A DNA stretch of 64,000 nt from Comamonas sp. GB3 AK4-5 (GCF_041320665.1 NZ_CP166730.1:1178001-1242000); one strand, 5' to 3'. Counted from the stretch's first letter, positions 33,885 through 43,390 are shown. Made by a program: numbers and translations. The notes: generated by a model not told the origin, from the letters alone.

Positions 33885-35315
33885 ATGGGAGTGAATGTGC
33901 AAGTGGATGTGGCCGTCATCGGCGCAGGGACCGCGGGCATGAATGCCTACAGCCAGCTGCGCAGGGCCGGGGCCAGCAGCGTCATCATCGACCAGGGCCC
34001 GTTGGGTACCACCTGCGCCCGCGTGGGCTGCATGCCCTCCAAGGCCGTGCTGTTGGCCGGCAAGCGCTGGAGTACCTTGCGTGGTCTGCTGCCTGCTGCC
34101 GACCGGGAGCACGCGCTGGAGGCACTGCCTGCCGGCAGCACCAGCCCGCAGCAGCTGTGGGAGCAGGCCCTGGCCACGCGCGATGAACTGGTGGGTGGCA
34201 ATGTGCGCCAACTGCACAGCCTGGCGGGCGACGCCCTGCTGATGGGCCAGGCCCGCTTCACCGGCCCGCAAACCCTGCAACTGGACAATGGCAGCACCGT
34301 AGAGGCCAAGGCCTTTGTGCTGGCCACCGGCTCCGAAGCCGTGCGCCCCCAGGCATTGCAAGACGCCCTGGGCGACCGCCTCATCACCACCGATGAGCTG
34401 TTCTACCTGCCCGAGCTGCCGCGCAGCATGGCCATTGTGGGTCTGGGGCCGATTGGCCTGGAAATGGGCGTGGCCCTGACTCGCCTGGGCAGCCAGGTGG
34501 TGGGCAGCAACCGCTCGCCCAAGTTGGGGCAGATGGATGACCCCGAGGTGAATGCCGCCGCCATGGCGCATTTTGGTGCCCTGTTTCCCATGGTGTTTGG
34601 TGAGCCGGTGCAGGCTGGCCGCCGCAGTGCAGGGGGCGTGGATTTTCAGGCCGGCAGCCTGCAGGCCCAGGTGGACTGGGTGCTGGCCGCTGCAGGCCGT
34701 GCCCCGCGTGTGGGTGCGCTGGCGTTGGAGCAGGCCGGTGCACAGTGGGACGACAAGGGCAGACTGCGCTGGGATGCAGCCACCCAGCAGCTGACAGGCA
34801 TTCCCCTGTTCCTGGCGGGCGATGTTTCGGGCGACCGGCCCTTGATGCACGAAGCCGCCGTGGGCGGCACCATGGCTGCCCAGCATGCGCTGCGGCATCT
34901 GGGCCTGATGGGCACAGACCAAGCCCTGCGCCAACGCGCTGCGCCGCTGTCCATCGTCTTTAGCGATCCCGATCTGGCTTGGGTGGGCCAGCGCTTTGCG
35001 CAGCTGCCGCCCGATGCCGTGGTGGCCACCACCCAGGGCAGCGGCAATGGGCGTTCCAAGATCATGCAGGCGCCTGAGCATATGCTGCGCCTGTATGCCG
35101 ACGCCAGCAGCCGCAAGCTCCTGGGCGCCAGCATCTTCTGCGCCGGCGGCGAGCATCTGGCCCACCAACTGGCCTGGGCCGTGCAGCGTGGCGAAACCGT
35201 GGAGAGTCTGCTGGACCTGCCTTACTACCATCCCACGGTGGAAGAGATGATTGACAACGCGCTCAAGGCGCTGCGCCGGGAATTCCAAAAGCGCAACCCC
35301 AGTACAAAGGAATGA
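33885..35315 (+). CDS. Dihydrolipoamide dehydrogenase-like flavoprotein disulfide reductase
   Basis: The 476-residue product has an N-terminal FAD motif (VAVIGAGTAGMNA), the redox-active pair C44/C49 in TTCARVGCMPSK, a NAD(P)-binding GLGPIGLEMG, the second FAD motif LFLAGDVSGDRP and the C-terminal dimer-interface HP-TVEE with H449. These are all parts of the pyridine nucleotide-disulfide oxidoreductase family, closest to Lpd. No 2-oxoacid dehydrogenase genes or lipoyl domain are nearby, so it may serve another disulfide substrate. AAGGAG precedes the start. Its stop overlaps the next gene by 4 nt. Confidence 0.88.
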   Translation: MGVNVQVDVAVIGAGTAGMNAYSQLRRAGASSVIIDQGPLGTTCARVGCMPSKAVLLAGKRWSTLRGLLPAADREHALEALPAGSTSPQQLWEQALATRDELVGGNVRQLHSLAGDALLMGQARFTGPQTLQLDNGSTVEAKAFVLATGSEAVRPQALQDALGDRLITTDELFYLPELPRSMAIVGLGPIGLEMGVALTRLGSQVVGSNRSPKLGQMDDPEVNAAAMAHFGALFPMVFGEPVQAGRRSAGGVDFQAGSLQAQVDWVLAAAGRAPRVGALALEQAGAQWDDKGRLRWDAATQQLTGIPLFLAGDVSGDRPLMHEAAVGGTMAAQHALRHLGLMGTDQALRQRAAPLSIVFSDPDLAWVGQRFAQLPPDAVVATTQGSGNGRSKIMQAPEHMLRLYADASSRKLLGASIFCAGGEHLAHQLAWAVQRGETVESLLDLPYYHPTVEEMIDNALKALRREFQKRNPSTKE

Positions 35316-35725
35316 ATGCCATGAATGGACGGGTATGGATGGTGCTGGCAGGCCTGCTGGGTGCCGTGGGTGTGGGCATGGGGGCTTATGCCTCGCATGG
35401 CCTGGGTTTTATCGCCGACGCTGCGCTGCGCGAGGCCATGCGCGCCACGCTGCAGCAGGCGGTGCAGCAGCAGCTGTTCCACGCGCTGGCGCTGTTGGGC
35501 GTGGGTGTGCTGGCGCAGCGGGCCGAGGCGGCCACGAGCCGCTGGCTGGCCCTGTCCGGCCTGCTGTTCGCCGTGGGCGTATTGCTGTTCAGCGGCCTGA
35601 TCTATCTGCGCATTCTGGGCGGGGTGGACAGCCTGCGCGCCTTGGTGCCCTGGGGCGGCACCAGCCTGATTCTGGGCTGGCTGGCGCTGGCCGTGGCAGG
35701 GTGCAAGATGCCGCGCTCGCATTGA
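35312..35725 (+). CDS. DUF423 (YgdD-like) membrane protein
   Basis: The 137-residue product has four hydrophobic segments and the DUF423 signature GAYASHGLGF, plus QQLFHALALLGVG. The function of the family is unknown. It begins at ATGA overlapping the flavoprotein gene; a second Met three codons later is also possible. Confidence 0.88.
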   Translation: MNAMNGRVWMVLAGLLGAVGVGMGAYASHGLGFIADAALREAMRATLQQAVQQQLFHALALLGVGVLAQRAEAATSRWLALSGLLFAVGVLLFSGLIYLRILGGVDSLRALVPWGGTSLILGWLALAVAGCKMPRSH

Positions 35726-35783
35726 GCATTTTCTGCTTTCGCCACATGCTGCGTAGGAGTGGGGCAGGGCCTACACTCGCGGC

Positions 35784-36134
35784 ATGAGCGACATCACCAT
35801 TTTTCACAACGCCCGCTGCAGCAACTCGCGCGGCGCGCTGGCCCTGCTGCAGGAGCGCGGCATAGAGCCCAATATCGTCGACTACATCGCCACCCCGCTG
35901 ACCGCCCCTGAACTGGCCGAGCTGGTGGAGCATCTGGGTGTGCCGGTGCGTGATCTGCTGCGCAGCAAGGAAGCCATTTACAAGGAGCTGGGTCTGGACC
36001 AGCCCGGGATCAGCGATGCCCAGATCATCCAGGCCGTGGCTGCCCACCCGGTGCTGTTGAACCGCCCCATCGTGGTCACGCCCAAGGGTGCGGCCCTGTG
36101 CCGGCCGCCGGAGAAGGTGCTGGAGCTGCTGTAA
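35784..36134 (+). CDS. arsC: Glutaredoxin-dependent arsenate reductase (ArsC, R773 type)
   Basis: The 116-residue product has the active-site segment IFHNARCSNSRGALALL (catalytic Cys13), LLRSKEAIYKELGL with the conserved Arg, and NRPIVVT...CRPPEKVLELL holding the other two arginines. It reduces arsenate with glutathione and glutaredoxin. It stands alone, 13 kb from the ars operon in this window, which has a different ArsC type. A housekeeping relative of unknown substrate remains possible. Confidence 0.85.
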   Translation: MSDITIFHNARCSNSRGALALLQERGIEPNIVDYIATPLTAPELAELVEHLGVPVRDLLRSKEAIYKELGLDQPGISDAQIIQAVAAHPVLLNRPIVVTPKGAALCRPPEKVLELL

Positions 36135-36148
36135 CCCCTGATCCGGGT

Positions 36149-37297
36149 CTACTGGTACGTCATGGTGAAGGTCAGCGCTGCATTGGCGCTGCCCGGCGTG
36201 ACCGTGGCGGCGGTCTGGCGGTAAGCCGCTTTCAGCGGTACTTTGTAGGAACCACCGGCCGCGCTGTTGTAGCCCGTCAAGGTGTACTGGGTGTTGAACT
36301 TGAGCGGGGCATCACTGCTGTCTTTGAGCTGCAGGGCAATGCCTGTGGCAGTGGCGGTGCTGGAGAGTGCAAGCAAGCCATTGTTGGCATCAATCACCGC
36401 ATTCACCGGTATGAATTGGTACTGGATTTTGGTGAGACTACCGGCGGGACAGGCGTTGATGCTGACATCAAAGCTCACCACGGGCGTGGAGTAGCCGATT
36501 CCCGTGAATTTCGACAGCTGTTGCTTGCCCATGTTGACGGTCACATTCGGCGTTTCGCAAGCAGCGATGTTGATGATGGTGGGCGTGAGCGAGATGAACT
36601 TGTGAAAGCTAGACTGCACGGCATAGGTTCCCGTCTGAAACCGACCGACCCAGGCAGTTTCTGAGGCTGCGCCGCCTGCGGTGGTGCCCGGGGTCACGGC
36701 GCCGGTTTTGACATAGGCAAACTCCATCTGGAAGCCGAGGTTCATGACATCGCTTCCATTGTTGGAGGTGCACGCTTGGTATCCCCAGCTTGCGTCTGCG
36801 TGCAAAGAGACCCAGGCATACCAGCCGCTGCAGGCACTTTTTTGCGTGAGGATATAGGAGCGTGCGCCTATCGCCACCCCAATGCCGGGCACGGTGGTAT
36901 TCCAGACTTGGTAGGGCACTCCGGTAGAGCCGTTGACAGTCATGCCCACGACGGGGGTGAGTAGGGACTTGTAGGCTGGGCCGACCCCAGCATTGGTGAC
37001 CGGGCAGCTGTAGTAGTTGGTGGCCGCCGGCGTGGAGGTCCACGGCGTCAGTCGGGTGCCGTCCACTGCATCACGTGGCACGGTGATGGAGGCCGGCATG
37101 GCAACGGAAATGGTCTCCGCGGCGCCGTTGCATGAAAAGCTTTGTGCCAGCGCTGTTTTGCAGGCAAGACCAAGCACCAGGGCTGTGACCAGCAACAGGC
37201 ATCGTGCCAGCCCGCTTTGGCCGCTGGATGCCTGGGCCGGAGGGGAGGATGCCAATGTTGCAGCAACCGCAGGCCGTGTCTTTTTCAATTGCGGCAT
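36149..37297 (-). CDS. Fimbrial tip adhesin-like protein of a chaperone-usher pilus
   Basis: The 382-residue product has a signal peptide (LARCLLLVTALVLGLACKTALAQ, about 30-52, here named by its hydrophobic core). It has a variable N-terminal lectin-like half with paired cysteines (YYSCPV, SACSGWYAW, YQACTS) and a C-terminal pilin domain from about residue 240 with AACETPNVTV and a final alternate strand ending LTFTMTYQ. This two-domain layout is typical of tip adhesins. Its start overlaps the usher gene by 13 nt, and it is the last gene of the operon. The receptor is unknown. Confidence 0.8.
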   Translation of the reverse strand: MPQLKKTRPAVAATLASSPPAQASSGQSGLARCLLLVTALVLGLACKTALAQSFSCNGAAETISVAMPASITVPRDAVDGTRLTPWTSTPAATNYYSCPVTNAGVGPAYKSLLTPVVGMTVNGSTGVPYQVWNTTVPGIGVAIGARSYILTQKSACSGWYAWVSLHADASWGYQACTSNNGSDVMNLGFQMEFAYVKTGAVTPGTTAGGAASETAWVGRFQTGTYAVQSSFHKFISLTPTIINIAACETPNVTVNMGKQQLSKFTGIGYSTPVVSFDVSINACPAGSLTKIQYQFIPVNAVIDANNGLLALSSTATATGIALQLKDSSDAPLKFNTQYTLTGYNSAAGGSYKVPLKAAYRQTAATVTPGSANAALTFTMTYQ

Positions 37298-39933
37298 ATT
37301 GCCTCCATCTGGGTCCACGGCTGCGTGCCTGGCGGGTTTTCTTTGGGCAAGGTGTACTGCAGCACACAGCGCTCTGTCGCGGCCTCTCCCCACAGGATGT
37401 GCAGCGTGGCCGCATCGCTGCGTACCCCGCGCAGCACAATGCGGCCGGTTTGCGCCACGGTGCCAACGTTGTGGGCCTGGGCATCCAGCACCTGGGCGCC
37501 AAAGGGCACGGGCTGGCCATCGGCCAGGCTGGCGCGCAGCAGCACGGCGCGGCCTCCGCCATCCACCTCGAACTTGAGCGGGACCACGGCGCCGGCCGTT
37601 GGGGCCACACGCTGCGTGGTGGACTTGAGTTCCACGCTCAGGGGCAGTCCCTTGGGGTCAAGCTCTACCTCGTTGCTGGCAAAGGGTGTGAGGCCCGAGA
37701 CCAGTGCATGGCCGAAGCGGTCCACACGCAAACCGCTGCCGGCGGTCACGCGTGCGCCGCTGGCGCCTTTGGCTTCCACAATGCCTACCGTCTCGCCCAC
37801 GGAAGGCGTGAGCACCACGCCGCCGCCATAGACCACCGCGCTGCCAGAGATGCCGGCGCCATATTGCGTGTAACCGGCGCCCTTGGAGGCATTCGCCGTC
37901 AGGGCGGCATAGGGCGACAGATAGGACAGATTGGCGCCCACTGTGTTGGTGGTGGGCATGCTGTCATTGCTGTCATTGCTGGCGCGGCTGGCGTTGACGC
38001 CATAACCCAGGGTGTTGTCCACGCCCAGAGAGCCCGACACAGACTGCTGGATCTGGGTCTCTCCGTTGGAGCTGCGCTGCAGATTGGTGGAGGCGTAAAG
38101 GTGGCGCTCGCCCAAGCTCAAGGGAACCGAGACATTGAGCATGATCCGGTTGTCCCAGCGGTTGCGCATGGCATCGAACTGGCGCCCCGCCGAGATGCCA
38201 TAGCTTATGGAGCGGTAGCTGTTGTTGTAGCCGGCCTGGAACTGGATGTCTCGGCTGCTGCGATCCCAGTAGTCCACCGCAGAGCCTGTGAGGTAGAACG
38301 AGCCCCAGCCGGCTTGCAGGCTTTGGTTGAGCACGGCCTGGAACTGGCCACGGCGAATGCCGCTGTGTCCCATGTAGGAGGGGTAGTCCAGGTTCTTGCT
38401 GCTCTGCTGCAAAAGAGCGTCTTGCAGGCTCATAAAGCCCTTGCTGGAATAGCGGTAGGCCGCCAGGGTGACGTTGGTCGCGGTTGGGGCAATGAGCTTG
38501 CTATAGGAGAGTTTGATGCTGTGGCCGTTGTGCCGCTCTTGCCCGGGCAGGCTGGCGAAGGCGTGGGTGATGTCCAGGCCCAGGGCCCCGAACGTGGTGT
38601 TGAAAGCGGCGCCAACCAGGGCAGAGGCGTAGTGCCTGGCAAACGTCAGCCCCCCATAGCCGGTGAACAGATTGCTGAAGCCATGCTTGATGCCCCCCTG
38701 GACCAAGCCGGCGTTGCTGGTGAAATAGGCGTTGCGATACTGGCCGGCAGAAAGGCTGTATTGCGTGACGTCGGGACGCAGTGCATTCACGACCGTGGCG
38801 AATGGGACCTTGAAGCTCTGGATGCGGCCGTCGGCCTCGGTCACGCTGACATCCAGGTCACCGCCATAGCCCGTGGGGTAGAGGTCGTTGATCTCGAACG
38901 GGCCGGGGGCCACGTTGGCGGTGTAGATGATGTTGCCGCTCTGGCGGACCTGCACCAGGGCGTTGCTGTAGGCCATGCCGCGAATCGTGGGGGCATAGCC
39001 GCGTTGCGACTCGGGAAACATGCGCTCGTCGCTGGCGAGCTGCACGCCGCGAAAGCCCACGCTGTCGAACATGCTGCCATCGGTGAAGGCGTCACCAAGC
39101 ACCAGACGCGACCGTATGCTGGCCAGGGAGCGCTGCAGCGAGGTTTGTGAACCCTGGTAGCCAGAACCGTTATAGGAGGAGTGGCTGAAGTTACCGCTGT
39201 GGCGCAGACGCCAGGGGCCCAGGTTCAGGCCTGCGGTCACACCCACAAAGACCTGTGTGTTGGAGCGGCCCACGCCCTCGCTGCGGTAGATATTGGTGTT
39301 GTACTGCAGCAAGGTAGCGGGCACTCCATCACTCCAGAACTGGGGATCGACATAGCCTCGGGCCGAGCGTCTGGTGATGGCCTGTGGCAGGCTGGTGTCG
39401 AGCCGCTGCTCGCCATTGTCGAATGTGGCGCTGGCATTGGGAATGAGAGCGTCCAGGGGCAGGCAGACATGGGTCTTGTCTGTCAGCAGTTGCATGGCCT
39501 CGGGGGAGAGCTTGCTCAGATCGACACCGATATGCAGCAGCAAATGCTGGTCGAAACAAGGATGGACGTTGTTCGGGTTGGCATCGACCTGGCGCAGCGT
39601 GATGGTGCGTCGGCCCAGCCAGGCATTGTTGACAAACAAATCGCTGCTGTATTCGCCAGGTGTGGCCAGATTGCCTTGCTGAAAGCGGCTGGCATCGATG
39701 CGGAATCCGCTGGGTTGCTGGAGAAACTGTTCGTTGAATTCGACCTGTGCCAACTGCGTCGTCCCGGTCGACGCTTCTGCGGCCATGCCTATGGGGGTGA
39801 GTGAGTACAGGGCGAGCAGGCTCCAGGCACCAAGGCTTCTGGAAGCGGACAAGTGCAGCAAAAACAGGTTCTCCACAGACCGCCAGGGAGGCGAGAAGCT
39901 GGTTGTGAAAGAAGGTGTGGATGCCCAGTACAC
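37285..39933 (-). CDS. Outer-membrane fimbrial usher (FimD/PapC family)
   Basis: The 882-residue usher has a signal sequence, an N-terminal domain beginning AQVEFNEQFLQQPSG with GEYSSDLFVNNAWLGRRTITL, a beta-barrel with FRGVQLASDERMFPESQRGYAPTIRG (written here in two parts: FRGVQLASDERMFPES, QRGYAPTIRG) and the plug region. C-terminal domains carry VLRGVRSDAATLHILWGEA and PLPKENP-like LPKENPPG. It forms the secretion pore that receives chaperone-subunit complexes. Gene order and orientation place it between the chaperone and adhesin. Confidence 0.93.
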   Translation of the reverse strand: MYWASTPSFTTSFSPPWRSVENLFLLHLSASRSLGAWSLLALYSLTPIGMAAEASTGTTQLAQVEFNEQFLQQPSGFRIDASRFQQGNLATPGEYSSDLFVNNAWLGRRTITLRQVDANPNNVHPCFDQHLLLHIGVDLSKLSPEAMQLLTDKTHVCLPLDALIPNASATFDNGEQRLDTSLPQAITRRSARGYVDPQFWSDGVPATLLQYNTNIYRSEGVGRSNTQVFVGVTAGLNLGPWRLRHSGNFSHSSYNGSGYQGSQTSLQRSLASIRSRLVLGDAFTDGSMFDSVGFRGVQLASDERMFPESQRGYAPTIRGMAYSNALVQVRQSGNIIYTANVAPGPFEINDLYPTGYGGDLDVSVTEADGRIQSFKVPFATVVNALRPDVTQYSLSAGQYRNAYFTSNAGLVQGGIKHGFSNLFTGYGGLTFARHYASALVGAAFNTTFGALGLDITHAFASLPGQERHNGHSIKLSYSKLIAPTATNVTLAAYRYSSKGFMSLQDALLQQSSKNLDYPSYMGHSGIRRGQFQAVLNQSLQAGWGSFYLTGSAVDYWDRSSRDIQFQAGYNNSYRSISYGISAGRQFDAMRNRWDNRIMLNVSVPLSLGERHLYASTNLQRSSNGETQIQQSVSGSLGVDNTLGYGVNASRASNDSNDSMPTTNTVGANLSYLSPYAALTANASKGAGYTQYGAGISGSAVVYGGGVVLTPSVGETVGIVEAKGASGARVTAGSGLRVDRFGHALVSGLTPFASNEVELDPKGLPLSVELKSTTQRVAPTAGAVVPLKFEVDGGGRAVLLRASLADGQPVPFGAQVLDAQAHNVGTVAQTGRIVLRGVRSDAATLHILWGEAATERCVLQYTLPKENPPGTQPWTQMEAICRN

Positions 39934-39978
39934 GGTGGAGAAGATGAGCAGGTCAAAGCCAAGGCGGGTCTGCCAGGC

Positions 39979-40752
39979 TTATGGCGGCGGGTTCTTGGCG
40001 TGGGGGCGCAGCAAGGTCTCGCCCTCTATGGGGCCGCCGTAGTCGTTCAGCGCGCGGTGGCGCACGCTGGCTCCGGGGGTGTCGGCGGCCTGGCCCTTGA
40101 GCGGGAACACCCGGGTCTTACCGGGGCCGACCATGTCGCCCTCATCGAAGCTGGCAACCTGGCCGTCGGAGTGCACATGGACTTCGGTCAGTGAGACATG
40201 AAAAGGCGTGGGGTTGTGGGTCTGGATGGCGAGCTTGCCGTCCTTGTGAATGAGCTGCCAAGAAAGCTGGGCGGGTGCTTCCTCGGGCTTGCCTTTAAGC
40301 CCTATGGGGCGAAAGAACAGCTTGATGCGCGTGCGAAACGCCAGCTGAATCTTGTTGGAATCGGCCTCCTCGGCGCTGGGCTTGGGCGGGATGTCCAGCA
40401 CATTGAGCCAGAACACCGATTCGCGGTCCGTGGGCAGAGGCTCGCCCGTGTAGACGATGCGCAGGGTCTGGGCCTTGCTCGGGTCTATGCGCGACATGGG
40501 CGGCGTGACGATGAAGGGGACATGGACATTCGAGGGCGCACTGCTGGTGTCGCCCGAATCCACCCAGGCCTGGACCAGGGCGGGGGCTGGCCCCGGGTTG
40601 GTCAGCCTGAGCGTGACCTCGGGCTCCTTGGCCGCATAGATCACGCGTGTGGCGCCTATCACCACGGAGGCCTGCGAGAGCGTCGGCATGCCGCCCAGCC
40701 ATGCCAGGCCTGCCGCAGTGATCACATGTCTGATGGTTTTTCCGATGTTCAT
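39979..40752 (-). CDS. Periplasmic pilus-assembly chaperone (PapD family)
   Basis: The 257-residue product has a signal peptide ending at LSQA-S, then the PapD fold: VIGATRVIYAAKEPEVTLRLTN, the FIVTPPMSRIDPSKAQTLRIVY strand and the conserved ESVFWLNVLDIPP motif, with R and K residues anchoring subunit C-termini (quoted in pieces under 20 residues: VFWLNVLDIPP, PPMSRIDPSKAQTLRIVY). The start at 40752 (MNIGKTIRH) is chosen because it gives a normal signal peptide. The gene is separated from the pilin gene by a terminator-like hairpin. Confidence 0.92.
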   Translation of the reverse strand: MNIGKTIRHVITAAGLAWLGGMPTLSQASVVIGATRVIYAAKEPEVTLRLTNPGPAPALVQAWVDSGDTSSAPSNVHVPFIVTPPMSRIDPSKAQTLRIVYTGEPLPTDRESVFWLNVLDIPPKPSAEEADSNKIQLAFRTRIKLFFRPIGLKGKPEEAPAQLSWQLIHKDGKLAIQTHNPTPFHVSLTEVHVHSDGQVASFDEGDMVGPGKTRVFPLKGQAADTPGASVRHRALNDYGGPIEGETLLRPHAKNPPP

Positions 40753-40793
40753 GGGTGAGAGGCTGGGCGGTCGCTGGTGCCGCGGGTGCAGAT

Positions 40794-40818
40794 GAAAAAA
40801 GGCGGACGCGCGTCCGCC
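40794..40818 (-). terminator. Intra-operon attenuator between pilin and chaperone genes
   Basis: On the minus strand GGCGGACG-CG-CGTCCGCC is followed directly by TTTTTT. It lies 28 nt after the pilin stop and 41 nt before the chaperone start, so it should make pilin mRNA far more abundant than chaperone-usher mRNA. Confidence 0.8.
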
Positions 40819-40846
40819 CCGGGTGGGGAGCGCGCCCATCCATGCG

Positions 40847-41389
40847 TTATGGGTAAATCAGCGTGTAGCGCACGCTGGTGTTGACCGGGCCGGTACCGGC
40901 TGCACCGGCGAGGGCGTTGTATTCGGCAAAGTAGGGCAGCGTTGCCGTGCCTGTACCGCTGATAGGGACGGTCTGGGAGTTTTGGGTGGTGCCCGGAGTG
41001 GAGCCGTCGGCGGCGCCAATCTTGATGTTGCTGAAGTCGGCGTTGAGCAGGCCGATTTCCACATTGGTCACGGCGGTGGTCAGCCGGCCCGTGCCGAGAT
41101 TGACCGTGGGGCCCGGTTCGAAATAGGTGCGGACATTACCGCCGGTGGGGTTGCAGGCCGTCAGTGCTATGTTGAATGCGGTGCGGCCCGCCACATGCTC
41201 AGGGGCTGTATTCAGCGCCGTGGCCGATACCCTTGGCAGAGTCACGGTGAAGTTGTTGCTGCCACCATTGCCGCTGATGGTGCAGGTGTTGCTGGTGACT
41301 TCGCCCGTAAAGGTGATGGTGCCGTCAAATGCAGAGGCGAGGGTGGTGACTCCACAGAGGACCAAGGCGGTAAGGATTTTGGATTTCAT
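40847..41389 (-). CDS. Major fimbrial subunit (type 1 pilin family)
   Basis: The 180-residue product has a signal peptide (MKSKILTALVLCGVTTLASA), then FDGTITFTGEVTSNTCTISG, the donor-strand and first half of the pilin fold with the first Cys, ALTACNPTGG with the second Cys, and the C-terminal beta-zipper VRYTLIYP with the penultimate Tyr. It is the first gene of the operon pilin-chaperone-usher-adhesin. Confidence 0.92.
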   Translation of the reverse strand: MKSKILTALVLCGVTTLASAFDGTITFTGEVTSNTCTISGNGGSNNFTVTLPRVSATALNTAPEHVAGRTAFNIALTACNPTGGNVRTYFEPGPTVNLGTGRLTTAVTNVEIGLLNADFSNIKIGAADGSTPGTTQNSQTVPISGTGTATLPYFAEYNALAGAAGTGPVNTSVRYTLIYP

Positions 41390-41854
41390 AGTGGCAGTGG
41401 GTTAACAGTGGAGTCAGCACAAGGCTTGCGGCCTTCTGGGGCACGCAAAGTGCGGTCTTGTGCCAGCGTGGCTGGTCCGCCGCAGTGCCCGGTCCTGTGT
41501 ATCCATGCCCTGCAATGCAAGAGCGCACTGATGAAGCCCGGCGCTGTGCACACTGCGGCGGCAAGCGCTGCTTCACTCTAGGCGCAGGCAAGCAATAAGT
41601 TGTTACCGCTGAAGCGTTTGAGAACGACCGGGTAGGCTGCGTTACTCGATGAAATCCTGCTTTTATGCAATGCACAAGCGCTTGTATAGCTATGCTTTTG
41701 ATATCTTCCGCGCATCCGGTTCGGGGCGGGAACCCACCACCCAGCGGTGCAACGTGTTCCGGTGGTGGCTTAAGTTCGATTTAAGTCGGGGCTTTCACAC
41801 TGCAGTCCATTCCCACACCGGCTATTGCAGCCAGGACTTTCAGGAGAAACCGTG
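41390..41854. other. Divergent regulatory region between pilin and degP-like genes
   Basis: This 465-bp region serves the pilus operon (minus) and the protease operon (plus). It contains the PmrA-type box (41769-41785). AT-rich sequence at about 41655-41705 may hold further promoter elements; I could not define the pilin promoter. A 68-codon ORF inside it is not credible. Confidence 0.5.
41769..41785 (+). promoter_or_regulatory. PmrA/QseB-type response-regulator box upstream of the DegP-like gene
   Basis: CTTAAG (41769-41774), TTCGA, TTTAAG (41780-41785) fits the enterobacterial PmrA-box pattern YTTAAK-N5-YTTAAK exactly. The operon it precedes encodes a QseB/PmrA-like response regulator, so autoregulation is likely. 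Confidence 0.65.
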
Positions 41855-43390
41855 ATGGACAAGCTGCTCTCTACCCCCCGTCGTCTCGTATTGGCCCTGG
41901 TGGCCGCAGGTGCCATAGGTGCTGCGGGTGCCGGCCTGGTTTCCGGCATGCACCACAGCGCACAGGCCAGCACGCCGGTGGCTGCGGCCACGGCCACTGC
42001 AGCCTCGGCAGCAGCCCCCGTGCCCACGGTGGGTATGCCTGACTTTGCGGCCATCACCCGTGCCAATGCCCCGGCCGTGGTGAACATCAGCGTCGTGGGC
42101 GATGCCCGAGCCATGCAGATGCGCGGCGATGACAGTGCGGATGACGGTGACAGCGGCGCAGGCCCGCAGATCGACCCCAACGACCCCTTCTTTGAATTCT
42201 TCCGCCGCTTTGGCTTGCCTGGCATCCCGGGCATGCAAGGCGGCCAGGCCCAACCGCGCGACACCCCGGCGCGGGGTGAGGGCTCGGGCTTTATCGTCAG
42301 CAGCGACGGCCTGATTCTGACCAATGCCCATGTGGTCTACGGCGCCAAGGAGGTCAGCGTCAAGCTCAACGACCGGCGCGAATTCCAGGCCAAGGTGCTG
42401 GGCCTGGACCCCAAGACCGATGTGGCCGTGCTGCGCATCCAGGCCAAGGATCTGCCCGTGGTGAAGCTGGGCAATACCAAGGACTTGCAGGTGGGCGAAT
42501 GGGTGCTGGCCATTGGTGCACCCTTTGGCTTTGAGAACAGCGTCACCGCCGGTGTGGTCAGCGCCAAGGGCCGTTCGCTGCCGGATGACAGCCTGGTGCC
42601 CTTTTTGCAGACCGATGTGGCCATCAACCCCGGCAACTCTGGCGGCCCGCTGTTCAATGCTCGCGGCGAGGTGGTGGGCATCAACAGCCAGATCTACACC
42701 CGCTCGGGTGGCTACCAGGGCGTGTCCTTTGCCATCCCCATCGAGCTGGCCTCGCAGATCCAGCAGCAGATCGTGGCCCATGGCAAGGTGGAGCATGCTC
42801 GCCTGGGCGTGGCCGTGCAGGAGGTGAACCAGGGCTTTGCCGACTCCTTTGGCCTGAGCGCACCGGAAGGGGCATTGGTGTCCTCGGTGCAGGACGGCTC
42901 GCCCGCCGCCAAGGCAGGCCTGCAACCCGGTGATGTGGTGCAGACCGTGGACGGGCAGCGCATTGTTTCCTCGGGCGACCTGCCGGCCTATGTGGGCCTG
43001 CGCCAGCCCGGCGACAAGCTGCAACTGCAGGTGTGGCGCCAGGGCAAGGCCGTGCAACTGACGGCCACGCTGGCCAATGCCGATGATGGCAAGACCCAGA
43101 AGGCCGCCAAGGCCGAGGCTGAGAAAGGCAAGCTGGGCCTGGCCCTGCGTCCGTTGACGCCGCAGGAGCAGCAGCAGGTGGGCGTGCAAGGCGGCCTGTT
43201 GATCGGCCAGGTCAGCGGTCCGGCCGCCCAGGCCGGTGTGGCCCCTGGTGATGTGCTGCTGTCCATCAACAACCAGGCGGTGAACAGCGTGGAAGCCGTG
43301 CAGACCGCCATGGCCAAGGTCGGCAAGACCGTGGCCCTGCTGGTGATGCGGGGCGGGGACAAGATCTTTGTGCCCGTGCACCTGGGCTGA
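41855..43390 (+). CDS. DegP/HtrA-family periplasmic serine endoprotease
   Basis: The 511-residue product has an N-terminal membrane/signal segment (LVLALVAAGAIGAAGAGLVSG, about 11-31), a trypsin-like domain with H159 (LTNAHVV), D189 (KTDVAVL) and S262 (GNSGGP), and two PDZ domains (about 280-380 and 420-505). It degrades or refolds damaged envelope proteins. The ATG at 41855 has AGGAG 9 nt upstream. It is followed 30 nt later by the response regulator gene, so the protease and its two-component system are probably one transcript. Confidence 0.93.
   Translation: MDKLLSTPRRLVLALVAAGAIGAAGAGLVSGMHHSAQASTPVAAATATAASAAAPVPTVGMPDFAAITRANAPAVVNISVVGDARAMQMRGDDSADDGDSGAGPQIDPNDPFFEFFRRFGLPGIPGMQGGQAQPRDTPARGEGSGFIVSSDGLILTNAHVVYGAKEVSVKLNDRREFQAKVLGLDPKTDVAVLRIQAKDLPVVKLGNTKDLQVGEWVLAIGAPFGFENSVTAGVVSAKGRSLPDDSLVPFLQTDVAINPGNSGGPLFNARGEVVGINSQIYTRSGGYQGVSFAIPIELASQIQQQIVAHGKVEHARLGVAVQEVNQGFADSFGLSAPEGALVSSVQDGSPAAKAGLQPGDVVQTVDGQRIVSSGDLPAYVGLRQPGDKLQLQVWRQGKAVQLTATLANADDGKTQKAAKAEAEKGKLGLALRPLTPQEQQQVGVQGGLLIGQVSGPAAQAGVAPGDVLLSINNQAVNSVEAVQTAMAKVGKTVALLVMRGGDKIFVPVHLG

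Noticed and set aside
32496..35288. 930-codon minus-strand ORF opposite pyrX, plsC-GNAT and the flavoprotein gene
   Set aside because: It runs antisense to three recognisable genes, has Gln/His/Gly-rich composition without domains, and results from high GC at third codon positions.
37204..39150. 648-codon plus-strand ORF
   Set aside because: Antisense shadow of the usher gene; no domain and no ribosome-binding site.
41649..41855. 68-codon ORF before the DegP-like gene
   Set aside because: It covers the PmrA-type box and the gene's ribosome-binding site, and its composition is not that of a coding sequence here.
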